DNA from: Methyloceanibacter caenitepidi
GTDB taxonomy: Bacteria; Pseudomonadota; Alphaproteobacteria; Rhizobiales; Methyloligellaceae
Length of the DNA stretch: 64,000 nt
Assembly: GCF_000828475.1 (NCBI RefSeq)
Contig: NZ_AP014648.1
Location: 2,057,400 to 2,121,399, forward strand
Direction of reading: 5' to 3'
A program made the translations under genes and the position numbers. Shown piece by piece: positions 35,555-44,615 of the stretch. The notes below the pieces were generated by a model. It saw nothing but the letters and a program-made list of their open reading frames with translations. It was not told where the DNA came from and made no database searches. The stretch's first letter is position 1; each line of letters opens with the position of its first letter.

Positions 35555-36819
35555 TCCAGATCGGCAATGATGTCGTCGACATCCTCGAGGCCGATGGACA
35601 GCCGCACGACATCTGCACCCGCACCGGCACGCTCGCGCGCTTCATCCCCGAGCTGACGATGAGTCGTCGAGGCCGGATGAATGATGAGGCTCCGCGTATC
35701 ACCGATATTTGCGAGGTGGCTGAAGAGTTCCACTTTGCCGACAAGGGCGATGCCGGCTTCGTAACCGCCCTTCAGTCCGAACGTGAAGACGGCACCGGCG
35801 CCTTTCGGCGCATAGCGCTGGGCAAGCGCGTGAAAGCCGTTGCCGGGAAGACCGGCGTAGTTCACCCAGGCCACCTTTTCGTGACCGGACAGCCATTCGG
35901 CGACCTGCTTGGCGTTGTCGCAGTGTCGCTGCATCCGCAAGGGCAATGTCTCGATCCCGTTGAGAATGAGGAAGGCGTTCATGGGCGAGATCGCGGGCCC
36001 GAGGTCGCGAAGCCCGAGCACCCGGCAAGCAATGGCGAACGCAAAGTTGCCGAACGTCTCGCCGAGCGTCATGCCGTGATAGCTGGCGCAAGGCGCCGAC
36101 AGGGACGGATAACGGTCGGTCGCCATCCAGTCAAACGTGCCGCAATCGACGATGACACCGCCGACCGAATTGCCGTGACCGCCGAGGAATTTGGTGAGTG
36201 AGTGCACGACGATATCGGCGCCGTATTCCTTCGGCTGGGTGAGATAGGGCGTCGCCAGCGTATTGTCGACGATGAGCGGTACGCCCGCTTCCTTGGCGAC
36301 GGCCGAGATCGCTTCGAGATCCGTAACGATGCCGCCCGGGTTCGCGATCGACTCCACGAAGATCGCGCGGGTCTTCGGGGTGATGGCCGCGCGGAACGAC
36401 TCCGCGTCCGTGGTATCGGCCCATTTGACGTGCCAATCGAACTTCTTGAAGGCTTCGCCGAACTGATTCATCGAGCCGCCATAAAGTTGACGTGCGGCGA
36501 CGAACTCGGCGCCTGGCTCCATGAGCGTGTGGAAGACGATGGCTTGCGCCGCATGACCGGATGCGACGGCGAGGGCGGCCGTGCCGCCTTCCAACGCCGC
36601 CACGCGCTCCTCGAGAACCGCCTGGGTGGGGTTCATGATCCGCGAATAGATGTTGCCGAAGGTCTCGAGATTGAATAGCGCGGCGGCATGATCCGCGTCG
36701 TCGAACACATAGGACGTGGTCTGATAAATGGGCGTCACCCGCGCGCCCGTCGATGCGTCCGGCTGCGCGCCGGCGTGAATGGCGAGTGTATTGAATCCAG
36801 GGGTACGCTCTTCCGACAT
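35533..36819 (-). CDS. metY: O-acetylhomoserine sulfhydrylase / aminocarboxypropyltransferase
   Basis: This PLP enzyme of the Cys/Met metabolism family makes homocysteine from O-acetylhomoserine and sulfide. The 428-aa length fits MetY. The PLP lysine is in VHSLTKFLGGHG (about residue 210), and TPIYQTTSYVFDD, SRIMNPTQAVLE and NTLATPYLTQP are typical. A strong AGGAGG-like site (GGGAGGAAACA) precedes the ATG. The 117 bp before the CoA-binding protein gene contain inverted segments, but a SAM-II riboswitch could not be supported. Confidence 0.93.
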   Translation of the reverse strand: MSEERTPGFNTLAIHAGAQPDASTGARVTPIYQTTSYVFDDADHAAALFNLETFGNIYSRIMNPTQAVLEERVAALEGGTAALAVASGHAAQAIVFHTLMEPGAEFVAARQLYGGSMNQFGEAFKKFDWHVKWADTTDAESFRAAITPKTRAIFVESIANPGGIVTDLEAISAVAKEAGVPLIVDNTLATPYLTQPKEYGADIVVHSLTKFLGGHGNSVGGVIVDCGTFDWMATDRYPSLSAPCASYHGMTLGETFGNFAFAIACRVLGLRDLGPAISPMNAFLILNGIETLPLRMQRHCDNAKQVAEWLSGHEKVAWVNYAGLPGNGFHALAQRYAPKGAGAVFTFGLKGGYEAGIALVGKVELFSHLANIGDTRSLIIHPASTTHRQLGDEARERAGAGADVVRLSIGLEDVDDIIADLDQALAAV

Positions 36820-36936
36820 TGTTTCCTCCCACGAGCTGCCGATCTAACCGTCGAGCCTTTGCAAGCCCGGCGAGATTAGGGGATCAGGCCCCGCGCGTCT
36901 TGTGTTTTACAGCGACGAACGCTTGGAACTTTCGCG

Positions 36937-37458
36937 CTAAGTGTCGTCGCGCAAAGTTCTCTGCTGTCCGCCTTTCGCGGCAAGGACGGGCCGCCTGCTT
37001 GAAAGCGTGCGGGAGTTCACGCCCGCCCAGCCGATCTCGCCGGACAGCCGCCCGTACTCAATCTTCGGACAGCGATCCATGACGACCTTGAGCCCGGCAT
37101 CTTCGGCGAGATGCGCGGCCTCGTCGTTCCGCACGCCGATCTGCATCCAGACCACCTTCGCACCGATGCGAATGGCGTCTTCGGTGATGCCAAGCGCCGC
37201 TTCTGAATTGCGGAAGATATCCACAACGTCCACGGGCCGGCCGATGTCGTCGAGCGATGCACTGACGGTTCGGTCGACAACCGTCTGTCCGCCGAGACCC
37301 GGATTCACCGGGATCACGTCATAGCCCTTGGACAGGAGATACTTCATCACGAAGTAGCTCGGCCGCGTCGTCTTCGCGCTGGCGCCGACCACGGCGAACG
37401 TCCGGTGCTTAAGGAGAATGTCGCGAATGTAGGAGTCCGGATAACTGTCGTGGTTCAT
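36937..37458 (-). CDS. CoA-binding (YccU-like) protein
   Basis: The 173-aa protein consists of a single CoA_binding_2 Rossmann domain: AVVGASAKTTRPSYFVMKYL, VIPVNPGLGGQTV, VDVVDIFRNSEAA, VWMQIGVRN and VVMDRCPKIEYGR, the last being the family's C-terminal motif. Members bind CoA; the physiological role is unsettled. It is 117 bp upstream of metY in the same direction and may be co-transcribed with it. Confidence 0.9.
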   Translation of the reverse strand: MNHDSYPDSYIRDILLKHRTFAVVGASAKTTRPSYFVMKYLLSKGYDVIPVNPGLGGQTVVDRTVSASLDDIGRPVDVVDIFRNSEAALGITEDAIRIGAKVVWMQIGVRNDEAAHLAEDAGLKVVMDRCPKIEYGRLSGEIGWAGVNSRTLSSRRPVLAAKGGQQRTLRDDT

Positions 37459-37526
37459 TACTATTCCGCGTGCACATTGCCTGAAAACACGTAATGCGTG
37501 TATAAAGACTCTTGGGGGATCAGAGC

Positions 37527-37991
37527 ATGAAACTCTATTCCATTACCAAGAGCACAGTACGCGCCTACGTCATCGCCTATTTCGCGCGTGGGCGCCGCAT
37601 GCCCACGCCGGGGATGAACGTGCGACGGGCCTACGGCTATTCGGATAGAGCGTGGGCGGAAGTCGCAAACGACATAAACAAATACGGTTGGATGGACCAG
37701 CTCGGTGTCTTGCTGGATGCCCATGAGATGGCGCCGCTCAAGACAGTCGAAGAGATCGTGGATCTCATCTGGTCCAAACGCTCCGCCAGGAAGGCCGGCA
37801 GCGGCACGCGAACACGAAAATCAGTCCGAACGGCACAAACGGCGAAGCGAAACCCGCGTGCCCCCAAATCGCGGCGCAGGACAGCCATTCAACGCAAACC
37901 AACGACCGGCAATGTAGCCGAAAGCAAGAAGGCCGTGCGCGTAAGGCGCCGCACCTCATCGCGCGAGAAAGCCGCCCACGGGGAACGCTAG
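37527..37991 (+). CDS. Hypothetical protein with basic low-complexity C-terminus
   Basis: The first 85 residues (MKLYSITKSTVRAYVIAYFA, then RRAYGYSDRAWAEVANDIN) look like a small folded helical domain; the last 70 are Arg/Lys/Thr-rich like histone-type tails. The ATG at 37527 follows GGGGGAT; a TTG at 37512 is also in frame. I recognise no family. The tail suggests nucleic-acid binding, which is inference from composition only. Confidence 0.7.
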   Translation: MKLYSITKSTVRAYVIAYFARGRRMPTPGMNVRRAYGYSDRAWAEVANDINKYGWMDQLGVLLDAHEMAPLKTVEEIVDLIWSKRSARKAGSGTRTRKSVRTAQTAKRNPRAPKSRRRTAIQRKPTTGNVAESKKAVRVRRRTSSREKAAHGER

Positions 37992-38058
37992 CCTAGGACG
38001 AGCCAACGAGGAGCACGACGAACCGTTTCGCCAGAGTACCAACAGGGGGGTTCGGACA

Positions 38059-39102
38059 ATGGCAAAAGGCATTTTGGCAAGAGGCATTCTGAGGGCACTA
38101 GCGGGCGCCGGCATCGTTATCGCTGGTCTTGGTGCGGCTGAGGCGCAGACCGAATGGCCGGAACCTCTCCGGATTTCAGCTGCCACGGATGTTACGGCGG
38201 AGGTATTGACTGCTGGACCGCTCGCATCGCTATTCGGCGGCGACTGCGCCGGAACAATCCTCCTCCGGCGGTCGAAGGATGCAATCGGCAGCATCATCTC
38301 GCCAACGTGTTTCGAAGATGCCCAGGGCGCACAATTCGCCTGGGCCGACGACGCAATATCAAACGATGAAGTCTGGTCTGCACAGGGTGTCGTCGCGGCG
38401 CGGTTCATGCACCGTGGGCAGACACAGCGCTATAGCCCTTACGTGCAGAACCTCGCGTTCGCCCCTTACGCCTATTTCGACAGGGTGGCGAGCGGCGGCA
38501 GCGTCGTCGACGGTATCGACAATCTGACGTATGGAGCCGTGTTCGAACTCTCCGTCGCCAATGTGTTGGGCGCGACGCACTATTTCGACATCGATGCCGA
38601 AGTCGTTTCGAGCTTCGACGGCAGCGCCAAGAACTGGTCCGTGGGCGCCGAGTGGCAGCCCATCGGCTATCTGCGCACCGGAAAGACGGTCCTGCGCTAT
38701 TTCGGACAGCCAATGGGCTTTGGGCGCAACTTCCTCTGGACCGTCACGCCGAAGATTTACGGCGAGTATGTCTCGGAGTTGTCGGAAGCGGCATTGCAGC
38801 CGATCTTCGCCGACCGGAACGAGGCTCTGCGGGTAGGGCCGGCGGTCACCGTTAACCTCTATGGCATCAAGGAATTCGTTGACGTTCCGTGGTGGGCCCA
38901 AAGGTTCAGTCTCGAAGTCACCTACGGCTGGCTCTACGACACACTGTCCGAACTCGATTACGAGCTTTTGGATTCGTCGGTCACGATGGCTCTCGACGAT
39001 AAGGGCCATCTCGGGCTCACGCTGAGCTACCGTAAAGGCCAACTCCTCGAGACGGGACAGGACGTAGACTTGGCGAAGCTCGGGCTTTCGCTCAGTTACT
39101 AG
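38059..39102 (+). CDS. Putative outer-membrane beta-barrel protein
   Basis: A signal peptide (residues 1-29, ending AAEAQ-T) is followed by alternating polar/hydrophobic strands ending in LGLSLSY, with aromatic residues at regular spacing as in beta-barrels. The C-terminal residue is Tyr, compatible with a BAM signal. There is one Cys pair (C64 in GGDCAG and C82 in SPTCFE). Length 347 aa. No family I can name. It stands alone, after a gap of 67 bp, and converges with an enoyl-CoA hydratase gene. Confidence 0.75.
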   Translation: MAKGILARGILRALAGAGIVIAGLGAAEAQTEWPEPLRISAATDVTAEVLTAGPLASLFGGDCAGTILLRRSKDAIGSIISPTCFEDAQGAQFAWADDAISNDEVWSAQGVVAARFMHRGQTQRYSPYVQNLAFAPYAYFDRVASGGSVVDGIDNLTYGAVFELSVANVLGATHYFDIDAEVVSSFDGSAKNWSVGAEWQPIGYLRTGKTVLRYFGQPMGFGRNFLWTVTPKIYGEYVSELSEAALQPIFADRNEALRVGPAVTVNLYGIKEFVDVPWWAQRFSLEVTYGWLYDTLSELDYELLDSSVTMALDDKGHLGLTLSYRKGQLLETGQDVDLAKLGLSLSY

Positions 39103-39108
39103 TGGGTG

Positions 39109-39906
39109 CTAGCGCGGCCAGTTCGGCTCACGCTTGTCGAGAAAGGCCCCGATGCCTTCTTCGGCTTCGGCATCGAGCATGTTCTCGACCATGACCGAAG
39201 CGGTGTAGCGGTAGGCCTCGTCGAGCGGCATCTCGGCCTGGCGGTAGAAAGCTTCCTTGCCGATCTTCAGCGTCCGTCCTGGCTTGCTCGCGATCGTGCG
39301 CCCAAACGCAACGGCCTCGTTCACAACCCGGTCGGCGGCGACCACCCGGTTCAGGAGTCCAAGCCGCATGGCGTCCTCGGCGCCGACCATCTCGCCCAGA
39401 AGCAACATCTCCATCGCCGCCTTCCGCGACACGTTACGGCTCAGCGCTACCATGGGTGTCGAGCAGAAGAGACCGATATTCACGCCCGGCGTGGCGAAGC
39501 GGGCATCGGTAGCAGCGACGGCAAGATCGCAGGTCGCCACGAGCTGACAGCCGGCCGCCGTCGCAATCCCGTTCACCGCAGCAATGACGGGCTTCGGCAA
39601 GCGAACGATGGCCAGCATCATCTCTGCGCAGGTGCGCATGGTGTCTTCGTAGAAGGCACGGCCCTTGTCCGGGTCGTTGCGGTGGGCCGTGAGCTCTTTC
39701 AGGTCGTGGCCGGACGAGAAGGCGGGTCCCGCGCCCGTCAGCACGACGGCGCGGACGCTATCGCTCTCCGCCGCGTCGGCCAACGCGCCGCGAACGGCCG
39801 TCATGAGATCCATCGACAGGCAGTTCCGGGCCTTGGGCCGATTGAGTGTCAGCACCCGGACCGCGCCTTGGTCTTCGCTCAAAAGGATGTTCTCGTCGTC
39901 GCTCAT
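39109..39906 (-). CDS. Enoyl-CoA hydratase/isomerase family protein
   Basis: A crotonase-fold enzyme of 265 residues. The oxyanion-hole segments are seen: FSSGHDLKEL near residue 65 and NGIATAAGCQLVATCDLA near 110, followed by ATPGVNIGLFCSTPM. In the catalytic loop the first hydratase Glu appears replaced (LFCSTPMVALSR), so it may act on a different substrate or as an isomerase or hydrolase. Substrate is unknown. ATG at 39906. Confidence 0.9.
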   Translation of the reverse strand: MSDDENILLSEDQGAVRVLTLNRPKARNCLSMDLMTAVRGALADAAESDSVRAVVLTGAGPAFSSGHDLKELTAHRNDPDKGRAFYEDTMRTCAEMMLAIVRLPKPVIAAVNGIATAAGCQLVATCDLAVAATDARFATPGVNIGLFCSTPMVALSRNVSRKAAMEMLLLGEMVGAEDAMRLGLLNRVVAADRVVNEAVAFGRTIASKPGRTLKIGKEAFYRQAEMPLDEAYRYTASVMVENMLDAEAEEGIGAFLDKREPNWPR

Positions 39907-40120
39907 CGTTGCCCCGGATTGCTTTCTTTGGGTTTGCCGCCAACTCGCTTACACCAACTGGAGGAAAACTCACGTAGATTCAGCCGTCTCTATGGAGGTA
40001 ATTTAATACCACATACCTAGTATATTGATTTTACGTGCTTAATTAAATCCGCTTGACCGCCTCCAAACCAACCGTTAGAAGCGCCGATCTTTCGGTTGAG
40101 ACGCAAGAGTGACGCGAACC
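39907..40120. promoter_or_regulatory. Promoter region of rplM-rpsI
   Basis: The 214 bp between the divergent enoyl-CoA hydratase gene and rplM contain a strikingly AT-rich core (about 39995-40040). This probably holds the ribosomal operon promoter and its UP-like sequence. I could not fix -35 and -10 boxes with confidence. Confidence 0.5.
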
Positions 40121-40585
40121 ATGAAAACCTTTTCCGCCACGCCCAAGGACATCGAAAAGTCCTGGGTTCTGATTGACGCCAGCGGCCTTGTGGTAGGCCG
40201 ACTCGCGGCGCTTATTGCGACGCGGCTGCGCGGCAAGCACAAGCCCGGCTACACGCCTCACTTGGACGATGGCGACAACATCATCGTCATCAACGCCGGC
40301 GACGTGATCTTCTCGGGCAACAAGCGCGCCGAGAAAACCTATTACTGGCACACCGGCCATCCGGGCGGCATCAAGAGCCGTACCGCCGAGAAAGTGCTCG
40401 ATGGGAAGCATCCGGAGCGCGTGCTGCATAAGGCCGTCGAGCGCATGCTCCCGCGCGGCCCGCTGGCCCGCCAGCAGCTGAAGAACCTCAAAGTCTACGC
40501 GGGCCCCGAGCATCCCCACGAGGCGCAGAACCCCGTGCCGCTGGATGTCGCTGCCCTGAACACGAAGAACGCAAGGAGCGTCTAG
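40121..40585 (+). CDS. rplM: 50S ribosomal protein L13
   Basis: L13 is a primary 23S rRNA binding protein of the large subunit. The ATG at 40121 gives [20 protein letters not shown], the usual alphaproteobacterial beginning, and a 154-aa protein; an in-frame GTG 12 nt upstream is not needed. [31 protein letters not shown] and [11 protein letters not shown] are conserved. It precedes rpsI by 5 bp. Confidence 0.98.
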   Translation: MKTFSATPKDIEKSWVLIDASGLVVGRLAALIATRLRGKHKPGYTPHLDDGDNIIVINAGDVIFSGNKRAEKTYYWHTGHPGGIKSRTAEKVLDGKHPERVLHKAVERMLPRGPLARQQLKNLKVYAGPEHPHEAQNPVPLDVAALNTKNARSV

Positions 40586-40590
40586 GAGCC

Positions 40591-41076
40591 ATGAGCGAAA
40601 CGAACACGCTAGAAGATCTGGCTCAGCTGCAGACCGAGGGCGACGCCCCCGCATCCGAGCAACGCGTCTACGAGCGCAAGGTCGACGATCTCGGCCGCGC
40701 CTACGCCACGGGCAAGCGTAAAGACGCCGTCGCCCGTGTCTGGGTGAAGCAGGGCCCCGGCAACATCACCGTGAACGGCAAAGACCACACGGCCTATTTT
40801 GCCCGTCCGGTGCTTCAGATGATCCTGAAGCAGCCGCTGGTGACAGCTGCCCGCGAGGGACAGATCGACGTGGTCTGCACGGTTTCCGGCGGCGGTCTTT
40901 CCGGCCAGGCCGGCGCGGTGCGTCACGGCATTTCCAAGGCGCTCACCCATTTCGAGCCGGAGCTGCGCTCCGTTCTCAAGAGGGCGGGCTTCCTGACCCG
41001 GGATGCCCGTACGGTCGAGCGTAAGAAGTACGGCAGAGCCAAGGCCCGCCGCAGCTTCCAGTTCTCCAAGCGCTAG
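40591..41076 (+). CDS. rpsI: 30S ribosomal protein S9
   Basis: S9 has its C-terminal tail reaching the ribosomal P site. The 161-residue protein has an N-terminal acidic extension of about 35 residues, common in alphaproteobacteria, then [33 protein letters not shown] and the conserved ending [19 protein letters not shown]. It is paired with rplM and followed by a strong terminator. Confidence 0.98.
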   Translation: MSETNTLEDLAQLQTEGDAPASEQRVYERKVDDLGRAYATGKRKDAVARVWVKQGPGNITVNGKDHTAYFARPVLQMILKQPLVTAAREGQIDVVCTVSGGGLSGQAGAVRHGISKALTHFEPELRSVLKRAGFLTRDARTVERKKYGRAKARRSFQFSKR

Positions 41077-41104
41077 TAACTCTCACGCTTGTTCTGAATT
41101 GTTG

Positions 41105-41136
41105 CGGGAGAGGGGCGCTGCCTCTCTCCCGTTTTT
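41105..41136 (+). terminator. Rho-independent terminator of rplM-rpsI
   Basis: An 11-bp stem (41105-41115 with 41121-41131, one G-T) with a 5-nt loop, followed by TTTTT, lies 28 bp after the rpsI stop. Confidence 0.92.
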
Positions 41137-41189
41137 CGTTTTGAGCCGTCAAAGCCCGCCGGAGGCGGGTCAACCTTTCCGGGGTCGAC

Positions 41190-42239
41190 ATGACCAGCAC
41201 ACAGACGATCCGGGCCGCCGTGCTCGGCGCTTCCGGGTATACCGGCGCCGATTTGATCCGGCTTGCAGCCAGACATCCCAATATCGAAATCACGGCGCTG
41301 ATCGCGAAGGCCCATGCCGGCCAGCCGCTCGCGAAGGTCTATCCGCACTTCGCAAGCCTCGACCTGCCGGCGCTCGTGACGTCGGACGAGGTGGACTGGA
41401 ACGAGGTGGACGTGGCCTTTTGCGGTCTGCCGCACGGCACGGCCCATAGCGAGATCGCCAAGCTCCCCGAAAACGTCAAGGTGGTCGACATGTCCGCCGA
41501 TTTCCGTCTGCGGGATCTCGGTACATACGCGCAGTGGTACGGTGGGGAGCACGGCGCGCCCGAACTGGCCGACGGCGCGGTGTACGGCCTGACCGAACAT
41601 TATCGCGACGCCATCGCCGATGCCCGTCTCGTCGCTTGTCCCGGGTGTTATCCGACGGCGGTGCTACTGGCACTTCTTCCGTTGGCAAAGACCGGGCTCA
41701 TCGCGACAGACGGCATCATCATCGATGCCAAGTCGGGCGTCTCCGGCGCGGGCCGTTCATTGAAGCAGAACATTCTGTTCTCCGAAGCCGGCGAAGGGCT
41801 ATCGCCTTACGGCGTCGGCACGCATCGGCACGTACCCGAAATTGAGCAAGAGCTCGGCGCAGCGGCCGGCACCTCCGTGACCGTGAACTTCACGCCCCAT
41901 CTCGTGCCCATGACGCGGGGGGAGCTGTGCACCTGCTACGTCCAGCTCGGCACCGGCAAGACTGCGGACGACGCCCGTCAGGGGCTTGAAGACGCTTATG
42001 CGGGCAGCCCGTTCGTACGCGTGGTCGAGGAGGGCGTCATTCCGGCGACACAGCACGTGCGCGGATCGAACTACTGCCATATCGGCGTCTTCGCCGACCG
42101 GATTCCCGGCCGGGCGATCGTGATCTCCACGATCGATAATCTGGTGAAGGGCTCGGCCGGCCAAGCGCTGCAGAACTTCAACGTGATGTACGGCCTTGAC
42201 GAGACCACCGCGCTGGAACAGCTGCCGCTGTTCCCGTAG
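41190..42239 (+). CDS. argC: N-acetyl-gamma-glutamyl-phosphate reductase
   Basis: ArgC is the third enzyme of arginine synthesis, reducing N-acetylglutamyl phosphate with NADPH. The 349-aa protein begins with the nucleotide-binding AAVLGASGYTGADLIRL and has the catalytic cysteine in VACPGCYPTAVLLAL (about residue 154). The catalytic His region YGVGTHRHVPEIEQ and the C-terminal NLVKGSAGQALQN are conserved. It directly follows rpsI, an order seen in many alphaproteobacteria. Confidence 0.96.
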   Translation: MTSTQTIRAAVLGASGYTGADLIRLAARHPNIEITALIAKAHAGQPLAKVYPHFASLDLPALVTSDEVDWNEVDVAFCGLPHGTAHSEIAKLPENVKVVDMSADFRLRDLGTYAQWYGGEHGAPELADGAVYGLTEHYRDAIADARLVACPGCYPTAVLLALLPLAKTGLIATDGIIIDAKSGVSGAGRSLKQNILFSEAGEGLSPYGVGTHRHVPEIEQELGAAAGTSVTVNFTPHLVPMTRGELCTCYVQLGTGKTADDARQGLEDAYAGSPFVRVVEEGVIPATQHVRGSNYCHIGVFADRIPGRAIVISTIDNLVKGSAGQALQNFNVMYGLDETTALEQLPLFP

Positions 42240-42259
42240 GCGACGACGCCTGTCGGGAA

Positions 42260-44107
42260 TTAGTCGTGGGCCTTCACATAGCTGCCGGGAGCGTCCTCAA
42301 TCGGCGGGAACAGCCCCGTCGAGGGATCGCGCGCCGGCACTTTCTCTCCCGACAGGTTCTGGAGCCACGCCGCCCAGTCGGGCCACCACGAACCCGGCAC
42401 CTCCTTGGCGGCCTCGACCCACGCCTCGAAGGTCTCGGCGGGCTTACCCGTCCAGTACTGGTACTTCTTCTTCGCGGGAGGATTCACAACGCCCGCAATA
42501 TGGCCTGACCCGGCCATGACAAGACGCACATCGCCGCCATAGAGCTGGCTTCCCCGGTAGACCGAGGCAGCAGGGGCGATGTGATCTTCCCGTGTGAACA
42601 GTTCGTAGATCGGGATCGTGATCTTCGAGAGGTCGAGCTTGACCCCCCCGAGTTCCATCTCACCCTTGCTGAGACGGTTCTCATGATAGAACTCGCGCAA
42701 ATAGAACGCATGGTTCGCTGCCGGCATCCGCGTAGAATCGGCGTTCCAGAACAAGAGATCGAAGGGGAAGGGCTTTTTGCCCAGGAGATAGTTGTTCACG
42801 ACGTAAGGCCAGATCAGGTCCTTGGGCCGCAGCATGTTGAACACCGCCGCCATGCGCGAGCCGTCGAGATAGCCGCGCTCGGCCATCATCTCTTCCAACG
42901 ACTTGAGCTGCGCGTCGTCGATGAACATCAGGAGGTCCCCGGCCTCCGTGAAATCGACCTGCGCTGTCAGGAAGGTCGCGGTTGCGATCCTGTCGTCCCC
43001 CTTTGCCGCGCAATAGGCCAGTGCGGATGCGAGCAGCGTGCCGCCCACGCAATACCCCATGAGGTTGACATGATGCAGCCCGAGCTGCCGGTTCACGACC
43101 TCCACGGCTTTGAGAATGCCTTGGTGCATGTAGTCTTCGAAGGTCTTTTGCGCCAAGTTCGAGTCGGGGTTCACCCAGGAGATCATGAAGACCGTGAAAC
43201 CCTGGTCGACCGCATATTTGACCAGTGACTTCTCTGGCTTGAGATCGAGGATGTAGTACTTGTTGATCCACGGCGGCGCGATGATCAGCGGCGTCTTCGA
43301 GACTTCCTCCGTGGTCGGCTCATACTGAATCAGCTGGATCAGCTCGTTCTGGTAAATCACCTTGCCTGGCGTGATCGCCAAATCCCGACCGACTTCGAAG
43401 GCCGACAGGTCGGTCTGGCTCACACGCAAAAGGTCTTTGGACTGACCGATGTCCTCGGCGAGGAGCGCCATGCCCTGAACCAGATTCTCAGCATTGGTGG
43501 CGAGCGTCGTCCGGACCACTTCGGGGTTGGTGAAGGGATTGTTGGAAGGCGACATCGCCGACAGGACCTGCCCCAAATAGAACATGGCCTTGCGCCGCGT
43601 CTTGTCGTCGACGCCTTCCGTGTTCTTGGTCACGTCCTCAGCCCAGCGGGAGGTGATCAGGTAGGCCTGCTTCCAGAAGTCGAAGTACTGATTCTCCGAC
43701 CAACCGGGATCGTTGAAGCGGTTGTCGCCGGGGTCGGGCTCTGCGACCGGCTCGACGTCCTCACCCAGAAACTTGCGGACGGAGCGTCCCCAGAGGTTTG
43801 CGTAGCTGCTGAAGAGGTCGCCCTGTGCGGCGGCCAGCTTGCTCGGATTCGAGACCAACGCCTGCGCCACCGACCCGAGGGTCTTGGCGGCCTCGCCGAC
43901 CTCGGAAGCCACGCTGTAAGGGCTGTTCCCGCTCGACGCGTTGCGCTCGGCTAACGAGGAGGCGACCTTCGCACCCTGGTCGAACAGGCGCACCATGTTC
44001 CGCGCGAACGCATCGAAATTCATCGTGTCCTGCGCTTCGTCTTCGGTCTTGTCGCCGCCCGTGGGACCTCCCGCCCCAGCTTTTCCATCCCGGCCGTCGT
44101 CACGCAT
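42260..44107 (-). CDS. phaC: Class I poly(3-hydroxyalkanoate) polymerase
   Basis: PhaC polymerises hydroxyacyl-CoA into PHA granules. The 615-aa protein has the N-terminal PhaC domain (TPGKVIYQNELIQLIQYEP) and an alpha/beta hydrolase catalytic domain with the lipase-like box GYCVGG (Cys about residue 350), LTAQVDFTEAGDL and the catalytic His in GSGHIAGVVN. A 30-residue Gly/Asp-rich start precedes the conserved part. The mmgR-like RNA upstream at 23 kb is of interest because in other species that family affects PHB. Confidence 0.95.
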   Translation of the reverse strand: MRDDGRDGKAGAGGPTGGDKTEDEAQDTMNFDAFARNMVRLFDQGAKVASSLAERNASSGNSPYSVASEVGEAAKTLGSVAQALVSNPSKLAAAQGDLFSSYANLWGRSVRKFLGEDVEPVAEPDPGDNRFNDPGWSENQYFDFWKQAYLITSRWAEDVTKNTEGVDDKTRRKAMFYLGQVLSAMSPSNNPFTNPEVVRTTLATNAENLVQGMALLAEDIGQSKDLLRVSQTDLSAFEVGRDLAITPGKVIYQNELIQLIQYEPTTEEVSKTPLIIAPPWINKYYILDLKPEKSLVKYAVDQGFTVFMISWVNPDSNLAQKTFEDYMHQGILKAVEVVNRQLGLHHVNLMGYCVGGTLLASALAYCAAKGDDRIATATFLTAQVDFTEAGDLLMFIDDAQLKSLEEMMAERGYLDGSRMAAVFNMLRPKDLIWPYVVNNYLLGKKPFPFDLLFWNADSTRMPAANHAFYLREFYHENRLSKGEMELGGVKLDLSKITIPIYELFTREDHIAPAASVYRGSQLYGGDVRLVMAGSGHIAGVVNPPAKKKYQYWTGKPAETFEAWVEAAKEVPGSWWPDWAAWLQNLSGEKVPARDPSTGLFPPIEDAPGSYVKAHD

Positions 44108-44261
44108 TGAAGTGCCTCGATCTCTCTCCCCAGGACCACATTTCCGCCGATTTGTCGTAGCGTGGTTGCGCCAGCTTCCGCCGAACTTGTCATTGTGCTA
44201 TGCAATATAGCGATTTGGCGGGTCGGTTCGCCAGGGGAAACTCCATTAGAGCAAAAGCGTC

Positions 44262-44501
44262 GTGTATTTTTTACAGTCAGCTTACCGGCTGGCGGCAGTT
44301 CTGTCCGTCATCCTTTTGTCTGGATGTGCAAGCAGTCTGCCGGATCAGGGCCCTCTGCAGCGGTTCAGCGACGCCATCCGTAGCTACGACAACACGCTGA
44401 CGAAGTCGGAGCGTGAAGCGGCGATTACGGATCTAAAGCAGGAGAAGGACCGGCAAGAGGCTCAGGTCAAACAGGTGAAAAGCACACCGAAAACGAACTA
44501 A
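44262..44501 (+). CDS. Small lipoprotein
   Basis: The 79-aa protein starts at a GTG and has a clear signal peptide with lipobox VILLSGCAS (Cys about residue 22). The mature part is short and helical with a Glu/Lys/Gln-rich coiled-coil-like stretch (KSEREAAITDLKQEKDRQEA). Length and layout resemble small envelope lipoproteins. It precedes the aminotransferase gene by 114 bp. Function unknown. Confidence 0.65.
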   Translation: MYFLQSAYRLAAVLSVILLSGCASSLPDQGPLQRFSDAIRSYDNTLTKSEREAAITDLKQEKDRQEAQVKQVKSTPKTN

Positions 44502-44615
44502 AATCAAAGCGAACCGACCGAAGGTCTAAAGTCCGAGATGCTTGCCGGGCGGGGCCGTTTCGTGGTTCAACGTCAGACTCCCAATTTCAGAAAGATCGGG
44601 TGGGGATAACCGTCC

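Noticed and set aside
36820..36936. Possible SAM-II riboswitch upstream of metY
   Set aside because: A GGGCTTGCA stretch and a GGAGGAAAC end recall SAM-II leaders, but the P1 pairing and the GCTAAA pseudoknot strand before the ribosome-binding site could not be found.
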